Shown: positions 8,023-16,209, counted from the stretch's first letter. The stretch: 32,048 bases of DNA from Candidatus Cloacimonadota bacterium (GCA_016838885.1 JAEKNW010000322.1:1-32048), one strand, 5' to 3'. Notes: generated by a model not told the origin, from the letters alone. Numbers and translations: made by a program.

Positions 8023-9471
8023 TTAAAACTGAAAATATATGAAAGTTTGCTGTACATTGCTAAACCAAAGAATAGTATAAAGAAGACTATAGTACAGAAG
8101 ATGTCTAAAAGGCATCTTAATCCTGCTGTTTAATTCTGCTAAAGCAAAGTCTTTTTTCCTTCCTAACCATTCAATCACTAACATCACGATTATCATATAA
8201 ATTGTTGATTGAGCTTTAGTTTCATCTGGATAATTTGGTAATGTAAAAAGTGATGTAGAGAAGATTTCTCCAATTATGCTAAAAGCTTGTTTGATATTTT
8301 GTGATCTAAAAAATACCCAGGATAGAACGATTAGGCAGAAAGTTGACACCATTTTTGCGATTTCATTAACAGGAGGTATTATTCTATGTGATGCGATTAT
8401 ATCAATATATCTTCTATTCCCTTTCACAAAAAATGATGGGAGAAAGAGAAGACTATGAATAAGTCCCCACACTATGAAAGTCCAATTTGCTCCATGCCAG
8501 AAACCACTTACAAGAAATATAATAAATATATTTCTTATTTGTTTTGATCTTTGAACTCGACTACCCCCTAAAGGGATGTATAAATAATCTCTAAACCATG
8601 ATGATAAAGAAATATGCCACCTTCTCCAAAACTCTGCTATATTGCGAGAGAAATAGGGAAAAGCAAAGTTTTGCATTAGTTTAAAACCAAATAGTTTTGC
8701 TGTTCCAATAGCAATATCTGAATATCCTGAAAAATCACCATAGATTTGGAAAGTGAAAAAGAAGGCTCCCAGAAAAAGTGTACTACCAGAATAATCACCA
8801 TAATTATTAAAAATAACATTACTATATGTGGCACAATGATCAGCAATGACTATTTTCTTAAACAATCCCCACAAGATTTGCCTTGTTCCTTCAACAGCAT
8901 GGTCATAATTAAATTTCCTGGGAGTTGAGAATTGAGGTAAAAGATTTGATGCCCGTTCTATTGGCCCTGCAACCAACTGTGGGAAGAAGCTGACAAAGGC
9001 AAAAAAAGCCACAAAATCTGTAGTTGCCTTAATCTTTTTCCTATATACATCAATTGAATAACTCAAGGTTTGAAAAGTATAAAAAGAGATCCCAACAGGA
9101 AGAATTATCCTTAATCTGTTGGTCTCCATTGTGTAACCGAAAAAAGAAAAAGCAGAAACAAAACTATCGATGAAGAAGTTATAATATTTAAAAGCAATCA
9201 ATAAACCTAAATTAACAACAACACTAACTAAGACTAATAGTTTTCTTATCTCATCTCTTCCTTCAGTCTTTAAGGCCTTACCAACATAGAAATCAACAAA
9301 TGAAGAGAATATTATTAGTGATAAAAATCTCCAATCCCACCACCCATAAAAAATATAACTGGCTATCAAGATAAAAAGATTTTGACTTCTAATATTTTTA
9401 TTTACCACAAACCAGTAAATAAAAAAGACTATCACCAAAAAGACAATAAAATCAATTGAATTAAACAGCAT
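8023..9471 (-). CDS. MBOAT family O-acyltransferase (AlgI/DltB-like)
   Basis: This polytopic protein has family hallmarks: the start MLFNSIDFIVFL, then SFYTFQTLSYSIDVYR, FFPQLVAGPIERASNLLPQF, FAFPYFSRNIAEFWRRWHISLSSWFRDYLYIPLGGSR, SGFWHGANWTF and the catalytic-His region VWGLIHS. It should move an acyl group across the inner membrane for O-acylation of a surface polysaccharide, together with the SGNH-like protein encoded next. The open frame extends 15 codons further upstream (to 9516), but the ATG at 9469-9471 has GGAG at the right distance and gives the usual AlgI N-terminus, so I use it (482 residues). It is the first gene of the seven-gene minus-strand operon. Confidence 0.9.
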   Translation of the reverse strand: MLFNSIDFIVFLVIVFFIYWFVVNKNIRSQNLFILIASYIFYGWWDWRFLSLIIFSSFVDFYVGKALKTEGRDEIRKLLVLVSVVVNLGLLIAFKYYNFFIDSFVSAFSFFGYTMETNRLRIILPVGISFYTFQTLSYSIDVYRKKIKATTDFVAFFAFVSFFPQLVAGPIERASNLLPQFSTPRKFNYDHAVEGTRQILWGLFKKIVIADHCATYSNVIFNNYGDYSGSTLFLGAFFFTFQIYGDFSGYSDIAIGTAKLFGFKLMQNFAFPYFSRNIAEFWRRWHISLSSWFRDYLYIPLGGSRVQRSKQIRNIFIIFLVSGFWHGANWTFIVWGLIHSLLFLPSFFVKGNRRYIDIIASHRIIPPVNEIAKMVSTFCLIVLSWVFFRSQNIKQAFSIIGEIFSTSLFTLPNYPDETKAQSTIYMIIVMLVIEWLGRKKDFALAELNSRIKMPFRHLLYYSLLYTILWFSNVQQTFIYFQF

Positions 9472-9499
9472 TACTTCTCCAAAATTATAAATGATATTC

Positions 9500-9527
9500 A
9501 TAAGATTCCTTCTCAATTTATTGTCAA
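9500..9527 (-). promoter_or_regulatory. Candidate sigma70-like promoter of the MBOAT operon
   Basis: Read on the minus strand, a perfect TTGACA (9527-9522) is followed after 16 bases by TCTTAT (9505-9500), about 30 bases before the chosen ATG at 9471. It lies only 11 bases from the end of palindromic copy B. Promoter consensus in this phylum is not known to me, so confidence is moderate. Confidence 0.5.
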
Positions 9528-9538
9528 TACTTTTATTT

Positions 9539-9731
9539 AACCCGAATGATGCAGTAGAACTTTAGTAATACTTCGCTAAAGCTACGTATCACAGGCGAAG
9601 AGTGCAGCTTCTTTTAGCAAAATAACTTACAGAATTCGAACGCATATAATATATGTTCGGGAGAATTATGGAAGTTACTTTTGCAAAAGAATATAGTGCT
9701 AATCTCAAAGATCTACTGCATTATTTGGGAT
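9539..9731 (+). repeat. Palindromic repeat element, copy B (full length, carrying an insertion)
   Basis: Full copy from AACCCGAATGATGCAG to CTGCATTATTTGGGAT. The outer 25 bases of the two ends are near-perfect inverted repeats. The arms continue inwards (TTCTTTTAGCAAAA opposite TTTTGCAAAAGAA) to an AT-rich apex with TATAAT. It is longer than copy D because about 30 extra bases sit in the left arm. In the upper stem it has C9637-G9663 where other copies have T-A, which preserves pairing. It occupies the space between the divergent operons 198-9471 and 9972-12328. Confidence 0.9.
9566..9600 (+). repeat. Short hairpin insert nested in copy B
   Basis: Copies D and E run directly from the terminal arm into GAAGAGTGC. 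Copy B instead has about 30 additional bases with the inverted ends CTTCGC (9571-9576) and GCGAAG (9595-9600). It looks like a second, smaller hairpin repeat inserted into the larger element; the exact borders are uncertain. Confidence 0.6.
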
Positions 9732-9736
9732 AATAT

Positions 9737-9871
9737 GTATATTCATAAAAATTTAGGTTCTCCCAATTGCTTTTGTTGAAGGCATATATCATGAATCTTC
9801 ACAACAATTATGATAGCTTTTTTAGGCAAAAAAATAATGCCGTCCGAAATATATCCTGTAATATTCGGGTT
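9737..9871 (+). repeat. Degenerate tandem copy of the palindromic element (B')
   Basis: From 9778 the order GAAGGCATATA, AATTATG, TTTT-GCAAAA, CCTGTAATATTCGGGTT follows the right half of the element. The distance from GAAGGC to the final GGGTT is 94 bases against 96 in copy D. Many substitutions suggest an old copy. A left half may begin near 9737 but is too decayed to be sure. Copy B and B' would be tandem, like A/A' and D/E. I see no convincing protein-coding frame here. Confidence 0.5.
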
Positions 9872-9911
9872 AAAATTTCCACGACCGTTTCTAATAAATT
9901 AATATTTTACC

Positions 9912-9942
9912 TTGACACAGCTGATAATGACAATTTTATAAA
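9912..9942 (+). promoter_or_regulatory. Candidate sigma70-like promoter for the plus-strand GT4 pair
   Basis: A perfect TTGACA at 9912-9917 is followed by TATAAA at 9937-9942 (spacer 19), or TTTATA at 9935-9940 (spacer 17). The first ATG at 9972 is about 30 bases downstream, with AGGTGA at 9959-9964 as ribosome-binding site. Position and consensus fit a promoter for the two genes that follow. Confidence 0.55.
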
Positions 9943-9971
9943 GCTTGAATATCAAATTAGGTGAAATAAAT

Positions 9972-11180
9972 ATGAAAAAAATATTGATCTGGTCCTATCA
10001 TTTTCCACCAGAAGGTGGTCCTGGAGTTCAAAGAATATCAAAACTGATTAAAAATTTTCCTCAGGATAAGTATCAAATTTTCGTCCTTACTGCTAAAAGA
10101 AGAATCAAGGTATTTGACCAATCATTACTAGATGAAATCAGTTGCAAGTGCCAAATAATAAGAGTATTAGATTATTATTCATATTTTTTGGGAGATATAA
10201 AGAAATGGCTATCATCCCTTTTAATCCCGGATAAATCATTCTTATGGGCATTCTCTGCCTATTATAAAGCAAAGACTTTACATAAAAAGCACGACTTTGA
10301 TTTAATCATATCTACTTCTCCACCGCATAGCTCACATATTTTTGCTATAAAATTAGCCATGAAATACAAAATTAGAAGTATAATTGAATTCAGGGATGAA
10401 TGGACAAGTAATTCACTTTTTCACAAGGCAAAAAAACAGAAAAAGCAGATAGAAATAGAGCGAAATGTACTCAAGAACTGTGATAATATTGTTACTATTT
10501 CAGAAACAGCAAAAAGCAATTTTATTGATAAGAATATTCCTGCTGAAAAAGTTCATGTCATCTATAATGGATATGATGAAGATGATTTCACAAACCTAGA
10601 AATTTCTTCCAACACTAATAATGATAATATTTTAAGCTTTGGTTATATGGGAAGATTAAATACCTTGCATAGTCCCAGTTCCTTTTTTAAGGGATTAAAT
10701 CAGTTACTGGATGAAACAGATGAAATCAAGATCAACGGCAAAATTATTGGGGACATTGAGAATTCTAAGTGGGTAAAAAACTATCCTAATCTGCAAGATA
10801 AAATTGATTTTGTCGGATATATGGAGCATCACTCCTGTTTAGCAGAAATTTCTCAATCAGATGTTTTGCTTTTATTATCAACTAACTCAAATAAAACAGA
10901 GGTAGTTACAGGGAAAGTCTTTGAATACTTTAGATTAAAGAAACCTATTTTCGCAGTTCTTTCCACTAAGAAAGAGCTTTATAATTTGTTAATTAATTAT
11001 AATAACGCCTATATTGCCTTCGATGATGATCTTGATTCCATAAAGAATCAACTAAAACTTCTCTATACTAATTATCGAAGCAATAATCTAAATCGTACTG
11101 TAGCAGATGATTTTGTTAAAACATTTGATCGGAAAACCTTAGCTAATTCATATCTAAAGATTATCGAGAGGATGAGATAA
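9972..11180 (+). CDS. Glycosyltransferase family 4 (WcaI-like)
   Basis: This protein of about 402 residues has the GT-B fold layout. The N-terminus KKILIWSYHFPPEGGPGVQRISKL is typical of GT4 enzymes with a glycine-rich nucleotide-sugar loop. A central switch reads VHVIYNGYDEDDF, then FGYMGRLNTLHSPSSFFKGL, and a C-terminal donor-site segment reads TEVVTGKVFEYFRLKKPIFAV, resembling the E-x7-E region. It probably transfers a sugar during synthesis of a surface glycan in the cytoplasm; donor and acceptor cannot be read from the sequence. A TTG 27 bases upstream extends the frame, but the ATG at 9972 has AGGTGA seven bases before it. Its stop overlaps the next start by one base (TAATG). Confidence 0.85.
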   Translation: MKKILIWSYHFPPEGGPGVQRISKLIKNFPQDKYQIFVLTAKRRIKVFDQSLLDEISCKCQIIRVLDYYSYFLGDIKKWLSSLLIPDKSFLWAFSAYYKAKTLHKKHDFDLIISTSPPHSSHIFAIKLAMKYKIRSIIEFRDEWTSNSLFHKAKKQKKQIEIERNVLKNCDNIVTISETAKSNFIDKNIPAEKVHVIYNGYDEDDFTNLEISSNTNNDNILSFGYMGRLNTLHSPSSFFKGLNQLLDETDEIKINGKIIGDIENSKWVKNYPNLQDKIDFVGYMEHHSCLAEISQSDVLLLLSTNSNKTEVVTGKVFEYFRLKKPIFAVLSTKKELYNLLINYNNAYIAFDDDLDSIKNQLKLLYTNYRSNNLNRTVADDFVKTFDRKTLANSYLKIIERMR

Positions 11181-12328
11181 TGAATATAATCTACGTCCAC
11201 TCCGGTGAGTTTCCCTCAAACTCTCCCAGTCTAACATTTACATCATACACCGTGAATTCTTTAGCCAAAGAAATCGATACCTGTTACTTCTTCATCAAAA
11301 AAAACAGTGATAAGACCCCTGAAGCGATATTCAATGAAGTCTTAGGACTTCCCATGGAAAAAGGGTTGAAAATAAGACCTCTCAAGGTTTTACTCAATAA
11401 GAGATTTAACTCACTTTACTTTTACCAAGTATATTTTCAAATCCTCAGATTAAAAAAGACTAGTAAGATAGATGCGATAATCACTAGAAATGTTACATTT
11501 TTGCCCTTGTTGATAAAACTTAAAAGTAAAATTGAGTGTAAAGTATTTCTTGAAACTCACGATTTTTTTACAGATTTATCGTTAAGAGATGATATTAATA
11601 TTAAGAAAAAGGTTAAACAAGAGAGACTTGAACAGAAATACATCCCCCACTTAAATGGTGTTTTTTGTTTAACAAATACTCAAATTCAACTTTATTCCAA
11701 GTATTATCCTCATACCAAGCTTATTCTGGCCCGAACCGGTTTATCACCTCTTACCCCTTCCCCCCTGTCCCAAAGAAGATATTTAGGTTATGTTGGATCT
11801 CTAGACCTTCATAAAGGCATACTTAATCTTATCAAGATTGCCTCTCTCACTGAAACAAAACCAAACATTGTGATTATCGGAGCTAAATCTGAAGAAGAGG
11901 GTGATCTTTTCTTAAGAGAAGCAAGCAAAGTCTATGATGTTAACAAGATTGAAGTTTTTTTATGGCAAAACAAAGCCGACTTACATAAGATTTTAGACCA
12001 AGTTAAAATAGGTTTTGTTACCTTAACAGACACTTTCTTTAATAATTACCTTACTTCTCCCTTGAAGATTTTTGATTATTTAAGCAAACAAATCCCTGTT
12101 ATTGGTTCAAAATTACCAACAATAGAAGAAGTCATTAAGGATAATAATAATGGTTTTCTTTATGAACTTGGTAAAGAGGAAGAGATTGCTAAGAAGATTG
12201 ATAAGCTTCTTACAGATGACAAGCTTTATACAGAATTTCAAGCTTTTATAGAAGCTCAAACACAAGAGTTAACTTGGTCAAAACGGGCAAAAATTATTAA
12301 AAAAGCTATCGAGTTAGCTAAAAGCTAG
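11180..12328 (+). CDS. Glycosyltransferase family 4
   Basis: This 382-residue GT-B type protein has an N-terminal half starting MNIIYVHSGEFPSNSPSL, then FLETHDFFTD. The C-terminal half has LGYVGSLDLHKGILNLIKIAS, NIVIIGA, SPLKIFDYLSKQIPVIGSKLPTIEEVI and NNNGFLYELG, the usual nucleotide-sugar binding half of GT4. It is translationally coupled to the preceding GT4 (TAATG), so the two probably act in sequence on one glycan. Its TAG stop overlaps by four bases (CTAG) the stop of the convergent heptosyltransferase-like gene, and a remnant of the palindromic element begins nine bases further on. No terminator hairpin was found between the two convergent operons. Confidence 0.83.
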   Translation: MNIIYVHSGEFPSNSPSLTFTSYTVNSLAKEIDTCYFFIKKNSDKTPEAIFNEVLGLPMEKGLKIRPLKVLLNKRFNSLYFYQVYFQILRLKKTSKIDAIITRNVTFLPLLIKLKSKIECKVFLETHDFFTDLSLRDDINIKKKVKQERLEQKYIPHLNGVFCLTNTQIQLYSKYYPHTKLILARTGLSPLTPSPLSQRRYLGYVGSLDLHKGILNLIKIASLTETKPNIVIIGAKSEEEGDLFLREASKVYDVNKIEVFLWQNKADLHKILDQVKIGFVTLTDTFFNNYLTSPLKIFDYLSKQIPVIGSKLPTIEEVIKDNNNGFLYELGKEEEIAKKIDKLLTDDKLYTEFQAFIEAQTQELTWSKRAKIIKKAIELAKS

Positions 12329-13386
12329 TTATCTTCAAAGCAGTCTACTGTATTATTTGGGTTTAACTTTTCCAAAATTCTATCAGCTACTATTCCAGGT
12401 TCAATCATCTTCATACAGTTATGATGACCTAAAGGGCATTTTTTATGACCGTGCATCCCACAGGGACGGCATTCCAAGTCAATCTCAAAAACATAATCCT
12501 GAGGGCGATATGGATAATAACCAAATTTTTCAACTGTCGGTCCGAAAAAGGCAAAAACTGGAGTATTGACAGCATTGCCGATATGTAGAGCTCCACTGTC
12601 ATTGCAGATTAGAGCTTTACATTGTGAGATTAAAGCTGCAGATTGAAGGATTGAAAGAGAACCACAAGAGTTAATTGCATCTATCCCAGCTCTATCGATA
12701 ATCTCTTGGGCTAATTCTTGCTCTGACTTGCTTCCGATAAATATTAAATTATATCCCTTCTCTTTCAAGAGCTTAGATAAGGCTACATAGTTTTCTTTAC
12801 TCCATCTTTTAGTATTCCATACTGAACCTGGGGCAATAGCAATATTATTATCTGCATAAAGGTATTTTGAACTATCTTCATAATCTTTTTTATCAGGAAA
12901 GAGTTCAGAATACCAGTTAAGTTTATCATCTATAAGAATTTCAGGTAAGGTTTTTAAATCTGGATAATTGTCAGTTAGAAAAGGCTTTAGTAAGCCAAGG
13001 TTTTTCTCAGCCTTATGTGGGCTTTTTGGGTGTCTCACTCCACAAGTTAATAAGTGGCGATAAATATCTCTATTAAAGCCAATTCTTTCCTTAATTTGGG
13101 CTAGAAAGAGGAGGGTAAGAGTTCTAGCAGATCTATGAGGGGTTAAAGCAAGATCATAAGCTTTTTTTCTCAAAATAAAGAGAGTTTTTACATAGTCCAA
13201 AACTTTTTTCTTATCAGTTATTAGAATCTCATTTATGTGGGGATTATTATTAAGAATTGCTTGATTTCCCGAAGTTACTAGGACATCTATAATAGCACTA
13301 GGGAATATTTTCCTTGTTTCTCTAATTAATGGTGTTATCAAGATAACATCACCGATAAAAGCTGTCTGAACAATTAGTATTTTCAT
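12325..13386 (-). CDS. ADP-heptose:LPS heptosyltransferase-like GT9 protein
   Basis: This 353-residue protein has the GT9 signature: KILIVQTAFIGDVILITPLIRETRKIFP at the N-terminus, HRSARTLTLLFLAQIKERIGF, then IAPGSVWNTKRW, LIFIGSKSEQELA, CNDSGALHIGNAVNTPVFAFFGPT, and the Cys-rich CRPCGMHGHKKCPLGHHNC near the end, common in RfaF-type enzymes. It should add heptose or a similar sugar to the lipopolysaccharide core. It is last in the minus-strand glycan operon, and its ATG overlaps the upstream stop (ATGA). Its last dozen residues (NPNNTVDCFEDN) are unusual: residues 342-350 are encoded by a terminal arm of the palindromic repeat at 12337-12364, so the native C-terminus was probably near EKL and the tail was acquired. 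Confidence 0.87.
   Translation of the reverse strand: MKILIVQTAFIGDVILITPLIRETRKIFPSAIIDVLVTSGNQAILNNNPHINEILITDKKKVLDYVKTLFILRKKAYDLALTPHRSARTLTLLFLAQIKERIGFNRDIYRHLLTCGVRHPKSPHKAEKNLGLLKPFLTDNYPDLKTLPEILIDDKLNWYSELFPDKKDYEDSSKYLYADNNIAIAPGSVWNTKRWSKENYVALSKLLKEKGYNLIFIGSKSEQELAQEIIDRAGIDAINSCGSLSILQSAALISQCKALICNDSGALHIGNAVNTPVFAFFGPTVEKFGYYPYRPQDYVFEIDLECRPCGMHGHKKCPLGHHNCMKMIEPGIVADRILEKLNPNNTVDCFEDN
12337..12364 (+). repeat. Right-arm remnant of the palindromic element inside a gene end
   Basis: AAAG...TCTACTGTATTATTTGGGTT matches the right terminal arm of the full copies (CTACTGCATTATTTGGGTT) with one substitution and a short indel near its inner end. Only this arm is left. On the minus strand it is read through as codons 342-350 of the GT9 gene. 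Confidence 0.75.
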
Positions 13387-14462
13387 CTCTTCATCAACCT
13401 TTGATATAAGGCAATGTGTTGATCAACAAGCTGGGCAATATCAAACAGTTTTGCTGACTCTTTTGCTTCTATGGCTAATTTATCTCTCAATTTTTCATCA
13501 TCTATCAGTTCAACAATCGCCCTTGCCAGCTCCTGTGGATTCTGCTTAGAGACTAATAGACCATTTACCCTATCAACTATCATCTCAGGAATTCCTCCGG
13601 CGTTTGTAGCTACAATGGCTTTTCCACAAGATAGCGCATCCAAAACACTTGTCCCTAGTCCTTCTAATTTTGACGATAGAACAAAGATATTGAATCTTTT
13701 CAAATAGTCATAGACATTAGTTTTATAACCTAGGAATAAGAAATTATCTTGCAAACCTTTACTTAAGATTAAAGCATTTAAGTTATCTGCTAATTTACCA
13801 TCTCCGATAGCTACAAATTTAACACTAGCTCTTTTTTGTAAAACTAGCTCAGCAGCTTCTATTAGATTTGGGTAATCTTTATGGCCAGTCAGGGCCGCTA
13901 CTGTTCCAATAATAAACTCAGACTTAGGAAATTCTGATATAATATTTTCTATATCGCCATCTCTATCTGCTTTAGTTATATCTATGGCACTTCTAATAGT
14001 AATTAGTTTATCTTCAGGAACATTTGAAGCCTTGACAATCTTTCTAATATTATCCGAGATACATATAAGCTTGTTTAATTTAGAAGTTTTATATTTGAAT
14101 CGACTAAAAATGTTCTTTTGCAAGGGAAAATCTACTCGTCTTGAAGCAACTAAGGGAATATCAATAAAAAATTTAGTGAGAAGAGCTAGCCCTAAGGCGT
14201 GAGAATTATGGCAATGCAATAATGAAGCCTGGTGTTTTTTGATGAGTTTTCTCAGCTTAAGGGCTGAAAAGATATCATACTCCGATAGCAAAGGAAGAGT
14301 CTCCACAGGAAGATTATTTTTCCTAGCATACTCATATAGTTTTGAATCATTGCGACAAATCAACAAGACTTCTATATTTCTCTTAATCAAGCCTTCAATT
14401 AAGTAAATTGCTTGTTGCTGACCTCCTCGCCACTCAGTTTCAGTATCCAGATGAAAGATCAT
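13383..14462 (-). CDS. Glycosyltransferase family 4 (LPS core/WaaG-like)
   Basis: This protein of about 359 residues starts MIFHLDTETEWRGGQQQAIYLIEGL, a typical GT4 N-terminus for envelope glycan enzymes. Next come LLHCHNSHALGLALL, IIGTVAALTGHKDYPNLIEAAELV, VKFVAIGDGKLADNL, FLGYKTNVYDYLKRFNIFVLSSKLEGLGTSVLDALSCGKAIVATNAGGIPEMI (with the E-x7-E donor site) and NGLLV. The open frame extends 12 codons upstream, but ATG at 14462 overlaps the previous stop in an ATGA and is preceded by GGGAG 11 bases away, so I use it. The linkage it makes is unknown; neighbours (WaaE-like GT2 and GT9) suggest lipopolysaccharide core. Confidence 0.87.
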   Translation of the reverse strand: MIFHLDTETEWRGGQQQAIYLIEGLIKRNIEVLLICRNDSKLYEYARKNNLPVETLPLLSEYDIFSALKLRKLIKKHQASLLHCHNSHALGLALLTKFFIDIPLVASRRVDFPLQKNIFSRFKYKTSKLNKLICISDNIRKIVKASNVPEDKLITIRSAIDITKADRDGDIENIISEFPKSEFIIGTVAALTGHKDYPNLIEAAELVLQKRASVKFVAIGDGKLADNLNALILSKGLQDNFLFLGYKTNVYDYLKRFNIFVLSSKLEGLGTSVLDALSCGKAIVATNAGGIPEMIVDRVNGLLVSKQNPQELARAIVELIDDEKLRDKLAIEAKESAKLFDIAQLVDQHIALYQRLMKR

Positions 14463-15199
14463 TTTCTGTTCAACTCCCATAGTTTTGCATACTTCCAAAA
14501 AACTCCCATAGCTGAATTATAGGAAAGAATGAAGCCAACCTTGCCATCTAAGAAGCCCAACTGAAAAAGATACATTTTCCAGAATTTCCAGTTTGATTTA
14601 AAACAAGCTCCCAGTAAAGTAGTTTTTTTCTTTTTCGTGAACAAGCTAGCACTTCCCAATCCTGAATAAAGGACCATCTTGGATATATGACTATCAATGT
14701 TGGGGTAGGTATAGTGTAGGAGATGGTCATGAATGTAACCAATTTTTCCATCAATCTGAATTGATTCATGAACTAGCTTAGAATTAAAGTGTCCCTTATC
14801 TTTATGAAACAACCTCAATGTATAGTCATGATTCCAACCACAATGATTTATCATTTTATTTAGATAAAAAGACTTTCTTTTTATTCTATAACCGGCATAT
14901 TCAGAATCGGACTGAATGATTTGTTGAATCTTTGTTTTAAGTTGGGGAGTAACTACCTCATCAGCATCTAAAGAAAGGATCCATTCATGACTACAGTAAT
15001 TAACTGCAAGTTGTTTGCATTTACCAAATCCCAACCACTCACTTTCATAAACCTTACATCCTGCTTCTTTAGCAATTTGCTTAGTATTATCATCAGAGCC
15101 TGTATCTAAGATAATGATTTCATCTGCCCAAGAAATACTTTCCAGCATTCTGGGTAGATTTCCTTCTTCATTTTTAACTATTACAGCAACACTTAACAT
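14459..15199 (-). CDS. Glycosyltransferase family 2, WaaE/KdtX-like
   Basis: This 246-residue GT-A protein opens with LSVAVIVKNEEGNLPRMLESISWADEIIILDTGSDDNTKQIAKEAGCKVYESEWLGFGKCKQLAV and has the metal-binding LSLDADEVVTPQL. This is the characteristic series of the WaaE/KdtX group, which adds glucose or a similar sugar to the lipopolysaccharide inner core. Later LFHKDKGHFNSKLVHESIQIDGKIGYIHDHLLHYTYPNIDSH is also typical. The length is close to the family norm. It overlaps its upstream neighbour by one base and its downstream neighbour by four, so it sits in the middle of a coupled operon. Sugar identity is not evident. Confidence 0.88.
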   Translation of the reverse strand: MLSVAVIVKNEEGNLPRMLESISWADEIIILDTGSDDNTKQIAKEAGCKVYESEWLGFGKCKQLAVNYCSHEWILSLDADEVVTPQLKTKIQQIIQSDSEYAGYRIKRKSFYLNKMINHCGWNHDYTLRLFHKDKGHFNSKLVHESIQIDGKIGYIHDHLLHYTYPNIDSHISKMVLYSGLGSASLFTKKKKTTLLGACFKSNWKFWKMYLFQLGFLDGKVGFILSYNSAMGVFWKYAKLWELNRK

Positions 15200-16146
15200 T
15201 AGATTTTTTTTAGTAAATTATAATTACGGAAACCACCAATCTGCTTTCCACCATTAAAGTATCTCTCTATAAAACTTAGAAATCTATATTTAAACTGCTC
15301 ATGTTTGTGGAGTTCGCGATAAGGATTTGGTTTCCCTTCAAGTTGCAATTTATCTGACCAATTAAACTCAGAAATCATCTTTTCCATAACCTTAGGATGC
15401 GTGCCTGTGAACTCTCCCAAGCGATCTAATGGACCATAATCAAACTCTTTAGGTGCCTTATCATAATATTCTTGAGCTCTACCCTTTCCCCAATGAACAC
15501 TATCCAAAGCTTTTCTTTTATTTTGCATTAAATGAGGAGGTCTAACCCAACCATAATGATAGATTTCAGCTTCAACTCTAGCTACATTTATCTTGCGAGT
15601 TCCTTCTGCTTGTCTGGGGTTATCATAATATTCATATCTTCTGAATGATTGAGCTGATTGCCATGAATAGATGTCAGCTTTGTTCTTAATAATCCTTATC
15701 TCATTAGGGTACCAACCATGACCAATGTGGTAATGATTATAATCACCCCAAAAATGCTTATATTTAAAAAGCAAACCATCTACTTCATCAACATCAAGTA
15801 AGTCTTGGCATCTTTGTTTAATCACAGGTAAATATTTCTCATGGACGACTTCATCAGCTTGAACATAGAAGAGCCAATCCCCACTACAATGCTCTTTAGC
15901 GATATTGGTTTGCATGCCATTGATTACACCTTTCTTATAATATTGTTCTTCCCATACTGTATCAATAATTTTAATCTTGGGGTCTCCAATCGCTTCCACT
16001 CTTGCTCTTGTATCATCATCATCATCACCTTTACCTATAGCAATCACAAATTCATCGCAGATAGGTAATATTGATTTAATAGACTCAACAACTGGATAGT
16101 AGAGTTTTACTCCATTTCTAACAAATGAGAATCCACTTATTTTCAT
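15199..16146 (-). CDS. GT2-like glycosyltransferase
   Basis: This 315-residue protein has a GT-A style N-terminus (ISGFSFVRNGVKLYYPVVESIKSILPICDEFVIAIGKGDDDDDTRARVEAI) and a DxD-like metal site in DWLFYVQADEVVHEKYLPVI. The rest is rich in aromatic residues and His (HFWGDYNHYHIGHGWYPNEIRII), with no membrane segments. The acidic GKGDDDDDTR stretch takes the place of the usual G-S-x-D-x-T. I recognise it as glycosyltransferase-like but cannot name donor or acceptor. A 63-base gap separates it from the preceding gene. That gap holds a TTGACT 47 bases before the start but no good -10 box, so an internal promoter is possible but unproven. Confidence 0.75.
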   Translation of the reverse strand: MKISGFSFVRNGVKLYYPVVESIKSILPICDEFVIAIGKGDDDDDTRARVEAIGDPKIKIIDTVWEEQYYKKGVINGMQTNIAKEHCSGDWLFYVQADEVVHEKYLPVIKQRCQDLLDVDEVDGLLFKYKHFWGDYNHYHIGHGWYPNEIRIIKNKADIYSWQSAQSFRRYEYYDNPRQAEGTRKINVARVEAEIYHYGWVRPPHLMQNKRKALDSVHWGKGRAQEYYDKAPKEFDYGPLDRLGEFTGTHPKVMEKMISEFNWSDKLQLEGKPNPYRELHKHEQFKYRFLSFIERYFNGGKQIGGFRNYNLLKKI

Positions 16147-16209
16147 AATAGTTCTACCTTATATTTTTTTCCTAATTTTGTTGATAATATATGTTAGTCA
16201 AGTTATTTA

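Noticed and set aside
9767-9964. A 65-codon open frame before the first GT4 gene
   Set aside because: It runs through the degenerate repeat B' and the promoter, has no ribosome-binding site and no recognisable protein features.
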